Positions 48,847-56,463 of a stretch of 64,000 bases of DNA are shown piece by piece. Under the pieces are notes generated by a model that saw only the letters and a program-made list of their open reading frames with translations, was not told the DNA's origin and searched no databases. The stretch spans positions 17,766-81,765 of the forward strand of contig NZ_WBIN01000018.1 of the NCBI RefSeq assembly GCF_009749385.1, read 5' to 3'. A program made the position numbers and the translations under genes. This DNA is from Agromyces allii (GTDB lineage Bacteria; Actinomycetota; Actinomycetes; Actinomycetales; Microbacteriaceae). Numbering within the stretch: position 1 is the first letter of the stretch; every line of letters starts with the position of its first letter.

Positions 48847-50006
48847 GGCCGACCCGTCCCCTCGAGCGCGCGCGCCCGGTCCAGAGAGTCGGCTCCGAGC
48901 GGTCGCCCGAACGCCATGCGGAGCGCCTCGACGACCAGGACGATCTGGTGCGCGGTCATGTGCGGGAAGACCGGCAGGCTGAGGATCTCGGATGCCGCGG
49001 CATCCGTCACGGGGCAGTCGGAGACCCTCATCAGGCTGCCGGCGAGCGCCGGCGAACGGTGCAGCGGAACCGGGTAGTGGATGCCCGTCGAGATTCCGGC
49101 GGCCGCCAGGTCGGCGGCGACGCGTTCGCGGTCGGGCACGCGCACGACGTAGAGGTGCCAGACGTGCTCGTTGCCCTCGGCCGTGACGGGCAGCACGACG
49201 TCCTCGAGGTCGTGGAGCAGGGCGTCGTAGACCGAGGCGACGGCCCGCCGCCGGGCGTTCCAGTCCTCGAGCCGCTTGAGCTTGGCGGAGAGCACGATCG
49301 CCTGCACGGCGTCGAGCCGCGAATTGAAGCCCAGCACCTCGTGCTCGTACTTGCGCTCGCTGCCGTGCGAGCCGATCATGCGGACCCGTCGGGCCAGCTC
49401 CGGGTCGTCGGTCGTGACCGCGCCGCCGTCGCCCGCCGCCCCCAGGTTCTTGCCCGGGTAGAAGCTCGTGGCCGCGATCCGCCCGAGGCTGCCGGAGACG
49501 CCGCCGAGGCGACGGGCGCCGTGCGACTGCGCGGCGTCTTCGACGACGACGGCGCCGAATCGTCGTGCGATCGGCGTGAGGAGCTCGACGGGGGCGAGCT
49601 GTCCGTAGAGGTGCACCGCGATGACGGCACGGGTCAGCGGACCTGCGGCGGCCTCGACGGCGGCAGGATCGATGAGGAGCGTGCGTTCGTCCACGTCCAC
49701 GAGCACGGGCGTCGCCCCGGCGCGGACCACGGCCTCGGCCGTCGCGATGAAGGTGTTCGCCGGCAGGATCACCTCAGCTCCGGGTCCGACGCCGATCGCG
49801 CGCAACGCACCCTCGAGCGCGTCGGTGCCGTTGCCCATGCCCACGCAGTGGTCGGACCCCGCGTATGCGGCGTACTCGCGTTCGAACGCCTCGACCTCCG
49901 GCCCGCCGATGAACGCGCCCGACGCGAGCGCGGCGCGCAGCCTCGGCATCACCTCCTCGTCGACCTCGTGCTGCTGGGCGGCGAGATCGGTGAACGGCAC
50001 GCTCAT
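48843..50006 (-). CDS. DegT/DnrJ/EryC1 sugar aminotransferase, WbpE/WlbC-like
   Basis: A 387-residue PLP enzyme. FTDLAAQQHEVDEEVMPRL, FIGGPEVEAFEREYA, VEDAAQSHGA and the Schiff-base lysine in TSFYPGKNLGAAGDGG fit the WbpE/WlbC subgroup that aminates the C3 keto group of a UDP-glucuronate derivative. With the WbpB-like oxidoreductase (55353) and WbpD-like acetyltransferase (33396) it would yield a 2,3-diacetamido-uronic acid. Other 3- or 4-keto sugars remain possible. Confidence 0.88.
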   Translation of the reverse strand: MSVPFTDLAAQQHEVDEEVMPRLRAALASGAFIGGPEVEAFEREYAAYAGSDHCVGMGNGTDALEGALRAIGVGPGAEVILPANTFIATAEAVVRAGATPVLVDVDERTLLIDPAAVEAAAGPLTRAVIAVHLYGQLAPVELLTPIARRFGAVVVEDAAQSHGARRLGGVSGSLGRIAATSFYPGKNLGAAGDGGAVTTDDPELARRVRMIGSHGSERKYEHEVLGFNSRLDAVQAIVLSAKLKRLEDWNARRRAVASVYDALLHDLEDVVLPVTAEGNEHVWHLYVVRVPDRERVAADLAAAGISTGIHYPVPLHRSPALAGSLMRVSDCPVTDAAASEILSLPVFPHMTAHQIVLVVEALRMAFGRPLGADSLDRARALEGTGRP

Positions 50007-51496
50007 GTCGGGATCTCCTCGGTTCGGGCGCCCTCCGGCGCAGTGGCCCCGCCCCGCGCGCGGAACGCCGCGAGGTAGCGGAGTCCGATCGGCAGCGTGG
50101 CGACGAGGTAGACGATGAGGCCGACCGACCCACCTGCGAGCACCGCGAGCACTGGCGCATCCGTCGCACCCGTCGCCGACGCGACGAGCGCCGCCGATGC
50201 CGCGCACAGCACGGCGCCCACGGCCGGGCCGAGGCAGGCCCGAAGCATCCGCCCGGCCGAGGCGCCCACGCCCCGTTGCACGAGCACGAGGTAGACCGGC
50301 ACGACGACGAGCCACGCGACCGCCGCGTGCGCGTACCCGGCACCGGCGATGCCCCACTGCGAGACGCCGAACCAGAGTGCCGGCGCGAGGGCGGCGAGCC
50401 AGACGACCTGCACCCAGAACAGCCCGAGCGTGCGACCGGCGCCGACGCAGAGGTCGGCGAAGAGCTCGGTGAGGATGCGCGCCATCCCGAAGACCCCGAG
50501 CCCGAGCATGGCCGCGGCCGCGGGAGCCCACCGCTCACCGAACAGGGTCACGATGAGCGGCCCGGCCACGCCGACGAGCAGGGCCGACAGCGGGAAGGCC
50601 GCGAAGGAGAGGCCGCGTGCCACGCGCACCGCCTCGCCGGGCAGCGTGCCCGCCGCGTGCAACCGGCCGAACGCCGGAACGGCGACGGTGCGGACGACGG
50701 CCGTCACGACGCTCGACGGCAGGCTCGCGAGGTTGAACGCCATCAGGTAGAGGCCGAGCGCGACCGGATCGAGCAGCCGACCGACGACGACGTAGTCGAG
50801 GTTCAACGTGGCGAAGACGACGAGGTTCGCGGCCGCCAGCGGGAGACCGAGACGCAGGACCCCTCCGGCTTCTCTCCGGTTCCAGCCGGGGGCGTATCGG
50901 CGAGGGGTGATGATCCAGTAGCCGACCGCGGAGACGAGCTGTCCGCCGACCCGCGACCAGGCGAGCGCCAGTGCGCCCCACCCCCACCCGGCCATCGGCA
51001 CGACGAGCACGAGCGAGACGACGATGCCGGCGAGGTCGACGGCGATCCGGCGCCCCTGCAGGAAGTCGCGCCACACCATCGCCGTCGGCACCGAGCACGC
51101 CCCGGCGAGCGCGACGGTGAGGGCGAGCACCCGGATCACGTCGGCCGCCGCGGGGTCGCCGAGCGTGGCCGCGAGCCACGGTGCACCCACGACCATCGCC
51201 CCGGTCAGCACCGCGCTCGTCGCGATCGAGATGGTGAACACCGTCGGCGCGATCTCGTCGGGGTCGCGGTCGCCACGGCCGAGGGCCGCCGTGGCGCCGA
51301 GTTCGGCGATGTTGAGCGCGATCGTCTGCACGACGAGCGCCACGGCGAGCGCACCGAAGTGCTCGGGTGCGATGAGCCGCGCGACGATGATCGTCGAGAC
51401 GAAGCCGAGCACCCGGGAGGCGCCGACGTTGACCGCACCCCACATCGCACCGCGGCGGACGCGGCGTGCGAGCACGGGCTGCATCGTCTCGGTCAC
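50003..51496 (-). CDS. Wzx-type lipid-linked oligosaccharide flippase
   Basis: A 497-residue protein with 12-14 helices and the MATE/PST polysaccharide transporter start RRGAMWGAVNVGASRVLGFVSTIIVARL. ADLCVGAGRTLGLFWVQ and the repeated helical-pair layout agree with Wzx/RfbX proteins. It flips undecaprenyl-PP-linked repeats to the outer face. GTG 51496 overlaps the GT2 stop as GTGA; downstream it overlaps the aminotransferase ATG. Confidence 0.9.
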   Translation of the reverse strand: MTETMQPVLARRVRRGAMWGAVNVGASRVLGFVSTIIVARLIAPEHFGALAVALVVQTIALNIAELGATAALGRGDRDPDEIAPTVFTISIATSAVLTGAMVVGAPWLAATLGDPAAADVIRVLALTVALAGACSVPTAMVWRDFLQGRRIAVDLAGIVVSLVLVVPMAGWGWGALALAWSRVGGQLVSAVGYWIITPRRYAPGWNRREAGGVLRLGLPLAAANLVVFATLNLDYVVVGRLLDPVALGLYLMAFNLASLPSSVVTAVVRTVAVPAFGRLHAAGTLPGEAVRVARGLSFAAFPLSALLVGVAGPLIVTLFGERWAPAAAAMLGLGVFGMARILTELFADLCVGAGRTLGLFWVQVVWLAALAPALWFGVSQWGIAGAGYAHAAVAWLVVVPVYLVLVQRGVGASAGRMLRACLGPAVGAVLCAASAALVASATGATDAPVLAVLAGGSVGLIVYLVATLPIGLRYLAAFRARGGATAPEGARTEEIPT

Positions 51497-52569
51497 GACA
51501 CCCCCAGGTGCCGCCACACGGTCCACCGCACGCGGTCGAGCTGCCGACGGGCCGCTTCGAGGCCGCGGTGGACCGCATCGGGCGAGGCACCGCCGTGGGC
51601 CCGACGCAGGCGCCGAACGACCGCACGGCCACGGCGCCCGCGCAGCGACGACCGGCGCACCTCGCCGGCGACCCGGAACAACTCGGAGGCGGCGTCGACG
51701 TCGCCGCCGCGATCGAGCTCGCGCTGCGCGAGGAGCAGTGCCTCCCGCGCGATCGAGCGCTCCGCGCGGGCGACGAGGGCCGCATGCCGCGGCAGCTCGT
51801 CGCACGTGCCGGGTTCGGAGAGGCCGCGGAACGCGAGGGCGCGGTGTCGCAGGTCCTCGGCCATGCCCGCGAACGTCGTGAGGTGCATGTTCGCGTCGTG
51901 CACGCGGTACTCGGCCTGCACCGGCCCGTTCACGCGTGCGACATCCCATCGCGCCGCGGTGCGCAGCCAGTACTCGAGGTCGCCGGAGTGCGGGAGGGCG
52001 GGGTTGTACGGGCCGACCTCGCGCATCGCCTCGGTGCGCATGACCACCTCGGGCGAGAGGATGAAGCTCCGCCCGCGCCAGCAGGCGATCGCGATCCACT
52101 CCCGCCCGCGCCAGACGGTCCAGTTCGCGCGGCGGCGCTCGGGAACGGGCGGCGGGCCGTCGTCCCCGAACTCGAGCGGCCTGCCGTAGACCATGCCGAC
52201 GCTCGGCTCGGCGAGCATGAGCCGCGACGCGCGGGCGAGGGCGCCGGGCGCGACGAGGTCGTCGGCCGAGACGAGCGACACGAACTCGGTCGACACCGCG
52301 GCGAGCCCGTCGTTGTACGTCGCGATGTGCCCGGCGTTCACGGTGTGCGAGATGACCGTGACGCGTTCGTCGCGCTCGGCGATCCGGAGGGCGGTGTCGA
52401 GCGACCCGTCGGTGGAGGCGTCGTCGACGATGATCACGCGGGGCTCGACGTCGGGCTGCGCGAGCACCGCGCCGGTCGCGGCATCCAGGTACCGCCCGTA
52501 GTTGTAGCACGGGATCACGACGGTGACGCCGGGGCGGGCGTCACCGGAGCGGGGCCACCGCACCCGCAT
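51493..52569 (-). CDS. GT2-family glycosyltransferase
   Basis: A 358-residue GT-A enzyme. VTVVIPCYNYGRYLDAATGAV, VIIVDDASTDGSLDTALRIA and FVSLVSADDLVAPGA (DD of the metal site) are textbook GT2 motifs; SGDLEYWLRTA is the likely catalytic-base region. The C-terminal ~90 residues are helical and basic, perhaps for membrane association. Its ATG overlaps the preceding acetyltransferase stop by one base (TGATG). Confidence 0.9.
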   Translation of the reverse strand: MRVRWPRSGDARPGVTVVIPCYNYGRYLDAATGAVLAQPDVEPRVIIVDDASTDGSLDTALRIAERDERVTVISHTVNAGHIATYNDGLAAVSTEFVSLVSADDLVAPGALARASRLMLAEPSVGMVYGRPLEFGDDGPPPVPERRRANWTVWRGREWIAIACWRGRSFILSPEVVMRTEAMREVGPYNPALPHSGDLEYWLRTAARWDVARVNGPVQAEYRVHDANMHLTTFAGMAEDLRHRALAFRGLSEPGTCDELPRHAALVARAERSIAREALLLAQRELDRGGDVDAASELFRVAGEVRRSSLRGRRGRAVVRRLRRAHGGASPDAVHRGLEAARRQLDRVRWTVWRHLGVS

Positions 52570-53216
52570 CAGGCACCGCCGACCCGGGCGTACCTCATGG
52601 GCGCGGCGGGCACGCCGACCCAGGTCTCCCCGGCGGGCACGTCGTGCAGCACCGCCGCGCCCATGCCGATCGTGGCGTCGGAGCCGATCGAGACGTGCTG
52701 GCGCACCGAGGCGTTCATGCCCACCGTCGCGCGTCGTCCGACGGTGACCCCGCCGCCCAGGCTGACCCCGGCCGTGAGCGTCGCGAAGTCGCCGACGAGG
52801 CAGTCGTGCGTGATCGTCGCGTTCGGCATCACGACGACGTGCTCCCCGATCAGGGCGTCCGTCGTGACGACGGCTCCGGCGAGGAGGATCGATCCCGCGC
52901 CGATCGGACTGGCACCGGCGTTCCGCGCACTCGGGTCGACGAGGGTCGCGTAGCGCAATCGGTCGATGCCGCGGCGGGCGAGCCGGGCGACGACCCGTTC
53001 CCGGGCGGCGCCGGAGCCGATGCAGACGAGCAGGAGCGCGTCCGGGAAGGCGAGCACGTCGTCGATCGTGCCGACCACCCGCACCCCGCCGACCGGGTAC
53101 GGCAGCCGCGACGCGTCGTCGTCGACGATCCCCACGGGGTCGAGACCCGCCTCGGGGGCGACGGCGATCACTTCGCGGGCGAGGCCGCTCGCGCCGATGA
53201 CGAGGAGCGGATGCAT
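52569..53216 (-). CDS. PglD/NeuD-like sugar O- or N-acetyltransferase
   Basis: A 215-residue protein. The N-terminal Rossmann-like part (LLVIGASGLAREVIAVAPEAG) binds the nucleotide sugar. The C-terminal left-handed beta-helix has the hexapeptide repeats GAGSILLAGAVVTTDALIG and NATITHDCLVGDFATLTAGV with the catalytic His (THDC). PglD acetylates UDP-4-amino sugars, and the adjacent DegT aminotransferase (53216) would supply the amine, so a 4-acetamido-trideoxy sugar is plausible. Confidence 0.88.
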   Translation of the reverse strand: MHPLLVIGASGLAREVIAVAPEAGLDPVGIVDDDASRLPYPVGGVRVVGTIDDVLAFPDALLLVCIGSGAARERVVARLARRGIDRLRYATLVDPSARNAGASPIGAGSILLAGAVVTTDALIGEHVVVMPNATITHDCLVGDFATLTAGVSLGGGVTVGRRATVGMNASVRQHVSIGSDATIGMGAAVLHDVPAGETWVGVPAAPMRYARVGGA

Positions 53217-54367
53217 CAGCGCGCCGCCTCGGCGATCACGGCGACGACGCGGTCGAGGTCGTCGCGGTCGAGCCCGTGGTGGAGCGGGAGGATGAGCGTC
53301 CGGTCGGTCAGCCGCTCGGTCGTCTCGAGCGGCGCGCCGCCGGTGTCGCGGAACGCGTACGCGGGTTGGCGGTGGGCTGCCATGATGCCGCGCCTGGCGG
53401 AGACCCCCGCGTCGGCCAGCGCGGCGAGCAGCTCGTCGCGCTCGAGCGGGAACGGCTCGGAGACCTCGATCCAGTAGGACTGGAAGTTGCTCTCGCCCAT
53501 CGGCGGGTCCTCGACCGCGCGGATGCCGTCGAGCCCGGAGAGCCCGGCGGCGTAGTGCCGGGCGAGCTCGCGCCGACGGGCCACCATCTCGTCGAGCCTG
53601 CCGAGCTGCACCAGGCCGATGGCCGCCTGCACGTCGGTCATCCGATGGTTGTAGCCCACCTCGAGGTACTCCTCGGCCGGCGAGAGGACGCTCGCATGGC
53701 GCTCGGCGGCCGAGATGCTCATCGCGTGCTCCCGCAGGCGGCGGGCCCGCGCGGCCCAGTCGCCGCGCGCCGTCGTGATCATGCCGCCCTCCCCGGTCGT
53801 GAGGAGCTTGCGGGGGTGGAACGACCAGGCGGTGACGTCGGCGGCGATGCCGACGGGCGCGCCGCGCGACCTGGATCCCGCCCCGCACGCGGCATCCTCG
53901 ACGACGACGATGCCCCTGATGTCGCAGAACGACCGGATCGGTTCGAGGTCGACGGGCATCCCGCCCTGGTCGACCGCGATCACCGCCCGCGTGGCAGGCG
54001 TCGCCGCTGCCGCGATCGTCGCCGCGCTGACGTTGCCCGTGACCGCCTCGACGTCGGCGAAGACGGGCCGCGCGCCCACGTGCACGACCGCGTTCGCCGT
54101 CGCGATGAACGAGAACGACGGCACGACGACGTCGTCGCCCGGGCCGATGCCCGCGACGAGGAGGGCGAGGTCGAGCGCGGTCGTGCAGCTCGAGGTCGCG
54201 ACCGCATGCTGCGCGCCCATGCGTTCGGCGAAGGCCGCCTCGAACGCGGCGACCCTCGGCCCCTGGGCGATCCAGCCCGACGCGATCACGTCGGCCACGG
54301 CGTCGGCCTCCTCACGGCCGAGCCACGGACGCATGACGTCGATCCGGGTCGCCTGCGATGCGCTCAT
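53216..54367 (-). CDS. DegT/DnrJ/EryC1 sugar aminotransferase, PglE/ArnB-like
   Basis: A 383-residue PLP enzyme: RPWLGREEADAVADVIASGWIAQGP, TSSCTTALDLALL, PSFSFIATANAV, VEDAACGAGS and Schiff-base lysine in FHPRKLLTTGEGG. The start region and TSSCTTAL favour C4 aminotransferases (ArnB/PglE type) over WbpE. Note AWSFHPRK, with Arg before the Lys as in PglE. It works naturally with the next gene's PglD-like acetyltransferase. Overlap ATGA with the epimerase gene. Confidence 0.88.
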   Translation of the reverse strand: MSASQATRIDVMRPWLGREEADAVADVIASGWIAQGPRVAAFEAAFAERMGAQHAVATSSCTTALDLALLVAGIGPGDDVVVPSFSFIATANAVVHVGARPVFADVEAVTGNVSAATIAAAATPATRAVIAVDQGGMPVDLEPIRSFCDIRGIVVVEDAACGAGSRSRGAPVGIAADVTAWSFHPRKLLTTGEGGMITTARGDWAARARRLREHAMSISAAERHASVLSPAEEYLEVGYNHRMTDVQAAIGLVQLGRLDEMVARRRELARHYAAGLSGLDGIRAVEDPPMGESNFQSYWIEVSEPFPLERDELLAALADAGVSARRGIMAAHRQPAYAFRDTGGAPLETTERLTDRTLILPLHHGLDRDDLDRVVAVIAEAAR

Positions 54368-55356
54368 GAGTGCACCGCCCTCGACGCGGCGATGTCCGCC
54401 CGCAGCGGGCTCCACCAGTCCACGAGTTCTCGGAGCCCCGCCTCGAGGTCGACCTGCGCCTCGAAGCCCAGGTCGCGGCGGGCAGCCCCGGTGTCGGCGA
54501 GCCGGCGCACGACCCCGTTCACGCCCCGAGCAGGTCCGTGCTCGACGCTCAGATCGGACCCCATGGCCGAGAGCAGGGCGTTCGCGAGTCCGAGCAGGCT
54601 CGTCTCCCGCCCGCTCGCGACGTTGTAGACGCCCTCGTCGAGATCGGCGGAGGCGGCCAGGAGGTTCGCCCTGGCGACGTCGTGCACGTTCACGAAGTCC
54701 ATCGTCTGGGCGCCGTCGCCGAGCACGAGCGGAGGGAGCTCGTCGGCGATGCGCTCCATCCACCGCACGAGCACCTCGGTGTAGTACCCGTGCACGTCCA
54801 TGCGCGGGCCGTACACGTTGAAGTAGCGCAGCACGACGTACCGCAGCCCCTCCATCGCCCGGAAGCTGCGCACCAGCCCCTCGCCGAACGACTTCGCCGC
54901 CCCGTAGATCGTGTCGTTGTTGTGGTGGTGGTGCCGTTCGCCCGTCGGGAACTCCTCCGCCATGCCGTAGACCGACGCGCTCGAGGCGACCACCAGCTTG
55001 CCGACTCCGTGCCTCGCCGCGGCCTCGACGACGTTGAACGTGCCGTCGACGAGCACCTCGAGGGCCAGCCGCGGCTCCTCGGCGCACTGGGTGATCCTGA
55101 TCGCCGCCTCGTGGAACACGAGGTCCTTGCCTCGCGTGAGCCGATCGACGAGGGCGGCATCGCGGATGTCGCCCTCCACGACCGAGACCGGCCCGCGGGC
55201 CATGGCGTGGTCGAGGTTCTCGAGGCGGCCCCGCACGAGGTTGTCGAGCACGTCGACGGATGCCGCACCGGCATCGAGCAGCCGATCGACGATCGTGGAT
55301 CCGATCATGCCCGCCCCGCCCGTCACGAGCACCCGGGCCCCGGCGACGGCGGTCAT
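54364..55356 (-). CDS. NAD-dependent nucleotide-sugar epimerase/dehydratase (extended SDR)
   Basis: A 330-residue SDR protein. VLVTGGAGMIGSTIVDRLL is the NAD-binding loop; SSASVYG and YGAAK supply the catalytic Ser, Tyr and Lys. VLRYFNVYGPRMDVHGYYTEV is the substrate-binding segment of UDP-glucose/GlcNAc 4-epimerase relatives. Just before the Tyr is an odd HHHHNN run (about residues 144-149), natural and not a tag since it is internal. It probably prepares a UDP-sugar for the aminotransferases. Overlaps both neighbours. Confidence 0.88.
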   Translation of the reverse strand: MTAVAGARVLVTGGAGMIGSTIVDRLLDAGAASVDVLDNLVRGRLENLDHAMARGPVSVVEGDIRDAALVDRLTRGKDLVFHEAAIRITQCAEEPRLALEVLVDGTFNVVEAAARHGVGKLVVASSASVYGMAEEFPTGERHHHHNNDTIYGAAKSFGEGLVRSFRAMEGLRYVVLRYFNVYGPRMDVHGYYTEVLVRWMERIADELPPLVLGDGAQTMDFVNVHDVARANLLAASADLDEGVYNVASGRETSLLGLANALLSAMGSDLSVEHGPARGVNGVVRRLADTGAARRDLGFEAQVDLEAGLRELVDWWSPLRADIAASRAVHS

Positions 55357-56420
55357 CGCGCGACCGCCATCTCGCTCGGGAGATCGTCGCGCTCGACCGC
55401 CGAGAGGCCTCCGCCCTCCGCGAGGCTGCGCGTGGCGGCCTCGAGCACGCGCAGCACCCGGATCGCGGCCCGCCCGTCGGTCCGCGCGGGTCTTCCCTCG
55501 CGGATGCTCGCGGCGAACTCGGCGACCATCGACGCGAGCGCCTCGCGCTCGGACAGCGCCGGCGACCAGGTGTCCCCGAGCCGGTAGGAGACGGTCGCCG
55601 CGGCGCGGTCGGCGGGATCGTCGGATGCCGCGGCGAGATCGACGCCCCGGTCGTACACGCTCACGCGCTGCTGGGGGTTCAGGTCGTCCCAGACGAGCGT
55701 GCGGCGGGTTCCGCCGATCACCATCCTGCGGATCTTGGTCGGGCTCAGCCAGTTGACGTGCACGTGGGCCATGGCGCCACGGGCGAGGGGCATCGACAGG
55801 TAGCCGACGCAGGAGCGGCCGGCGCCGAGCGGGTCCGAGCCCTGGGCTGCGACGGCTTCCGCGCTGAGGCCGCCGGGGAGGATGAAGTCCATGATCGAGA
55901 GGTCGTGCGGGGCGAGGTCCCAGAAGACGTCGACGTCGGGCTGGATGAGCCCGAGGTTGATGCGCACCGAGTCGATGTAGAGCAGGTCCCCGAGAGCACC
56001 CTCCTCGATGAGTTCCCGGATCTTCTGCACCGCCGGCGTGTAGCAGTAGGTGTGGTCGGCCATCAGCACGAGCCCGGCCTGCGCCGCCGAGCGGATCATC
56101 GCGCCGCCGTGGTCGGTGCTGTCGGCGAGCGGCTTCTCGACGAGCACGTGCCGACCGCTCCCGAGCGCGGCGAGGGCGAGTCCGTGGTGGGTCGCCGCCG
56201 GCGTGGCGATCGCGACCGCGTCGACGGCCGGGTCGGCGAGCACCTCGTCGAGCGAGTCCGTCACGCGCACGTCGCCTGCCGGCCCGGCCACCCGGCCGGC
56301 GCGGTCGAGGTCGAGATCGCAGACGTACCGCAGCTGCCAGTCGTCGCTCGCCCGGAGGTTGCGCACCAGGTTCGGCCCCCAGTAGCCCGCGCCGATGACG
56401 GCGATGCCCAGTCGTTCCAT
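55353..56420 (-). CDS. Gfo/Idh/MocA oxidoreductase, WbpB/WlbA-like
   Basis: A 355-residue NAD-dependent dehydrogenase: GIAVIGAGYWGPNLVRNL (Rossmann loop), VLVEKPLAD (EKP motif) and the C-terminal sheet with FWDLAPHDLSIMDFIL (catalytic His region). The GYWGPNLVRN start and DLAPHD block match WlbA/WbpB, which oxidises C3 of UDP-GlcNAc-uronate. First gene of the minus polysaccharide operon; the promoter must lie in 56421-56463, directly behind the DUF4082 gene, unless transcription continues from that gene. Confidence 0.88.
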   Translation of the reverse strand: MERLGIAVIGAGYWGPNLVRNLRASDDWQLRYVCDLDLDRAGRVAGPAGDVRVTDSLDEVLADPAVDAVAIATPAATHHGLALAALGSGRHVLVEKPLADSTDHGGAMIRSAAQAGLVLMADHTYCYTPAVQKIRELIEEGALGDLLYIDSVRINLGLIQPDVDVFWDLAPHDLSIMDFILPGGLSAEAVAAQGSDPLGAGRSCVGYLSMPLARGAMAHVHVNWLSPTKIRRMVIGGTRRTLVWDDLNPQQRVSVYDRGVDLAAASDDPADRAAATVSYRLGDTWSPALSEREALASMVAEFAASIREGRPARTDGRAAIRVLRVLEAATRSLAEGGGLSAVERDDLPSEMAVAR

Positions 56421-56463
56421 GTTCTCCGCCTTCCGCCCGTGAAGCTGGATCCGGCGTACCGGA

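Noticed and set aside
54900..54950. His-tag or engineered sequence in the epimerase gene
   Set aside because: The four histidines are internal, in-frame with conserved SDR sequence and surrounded by native genes.
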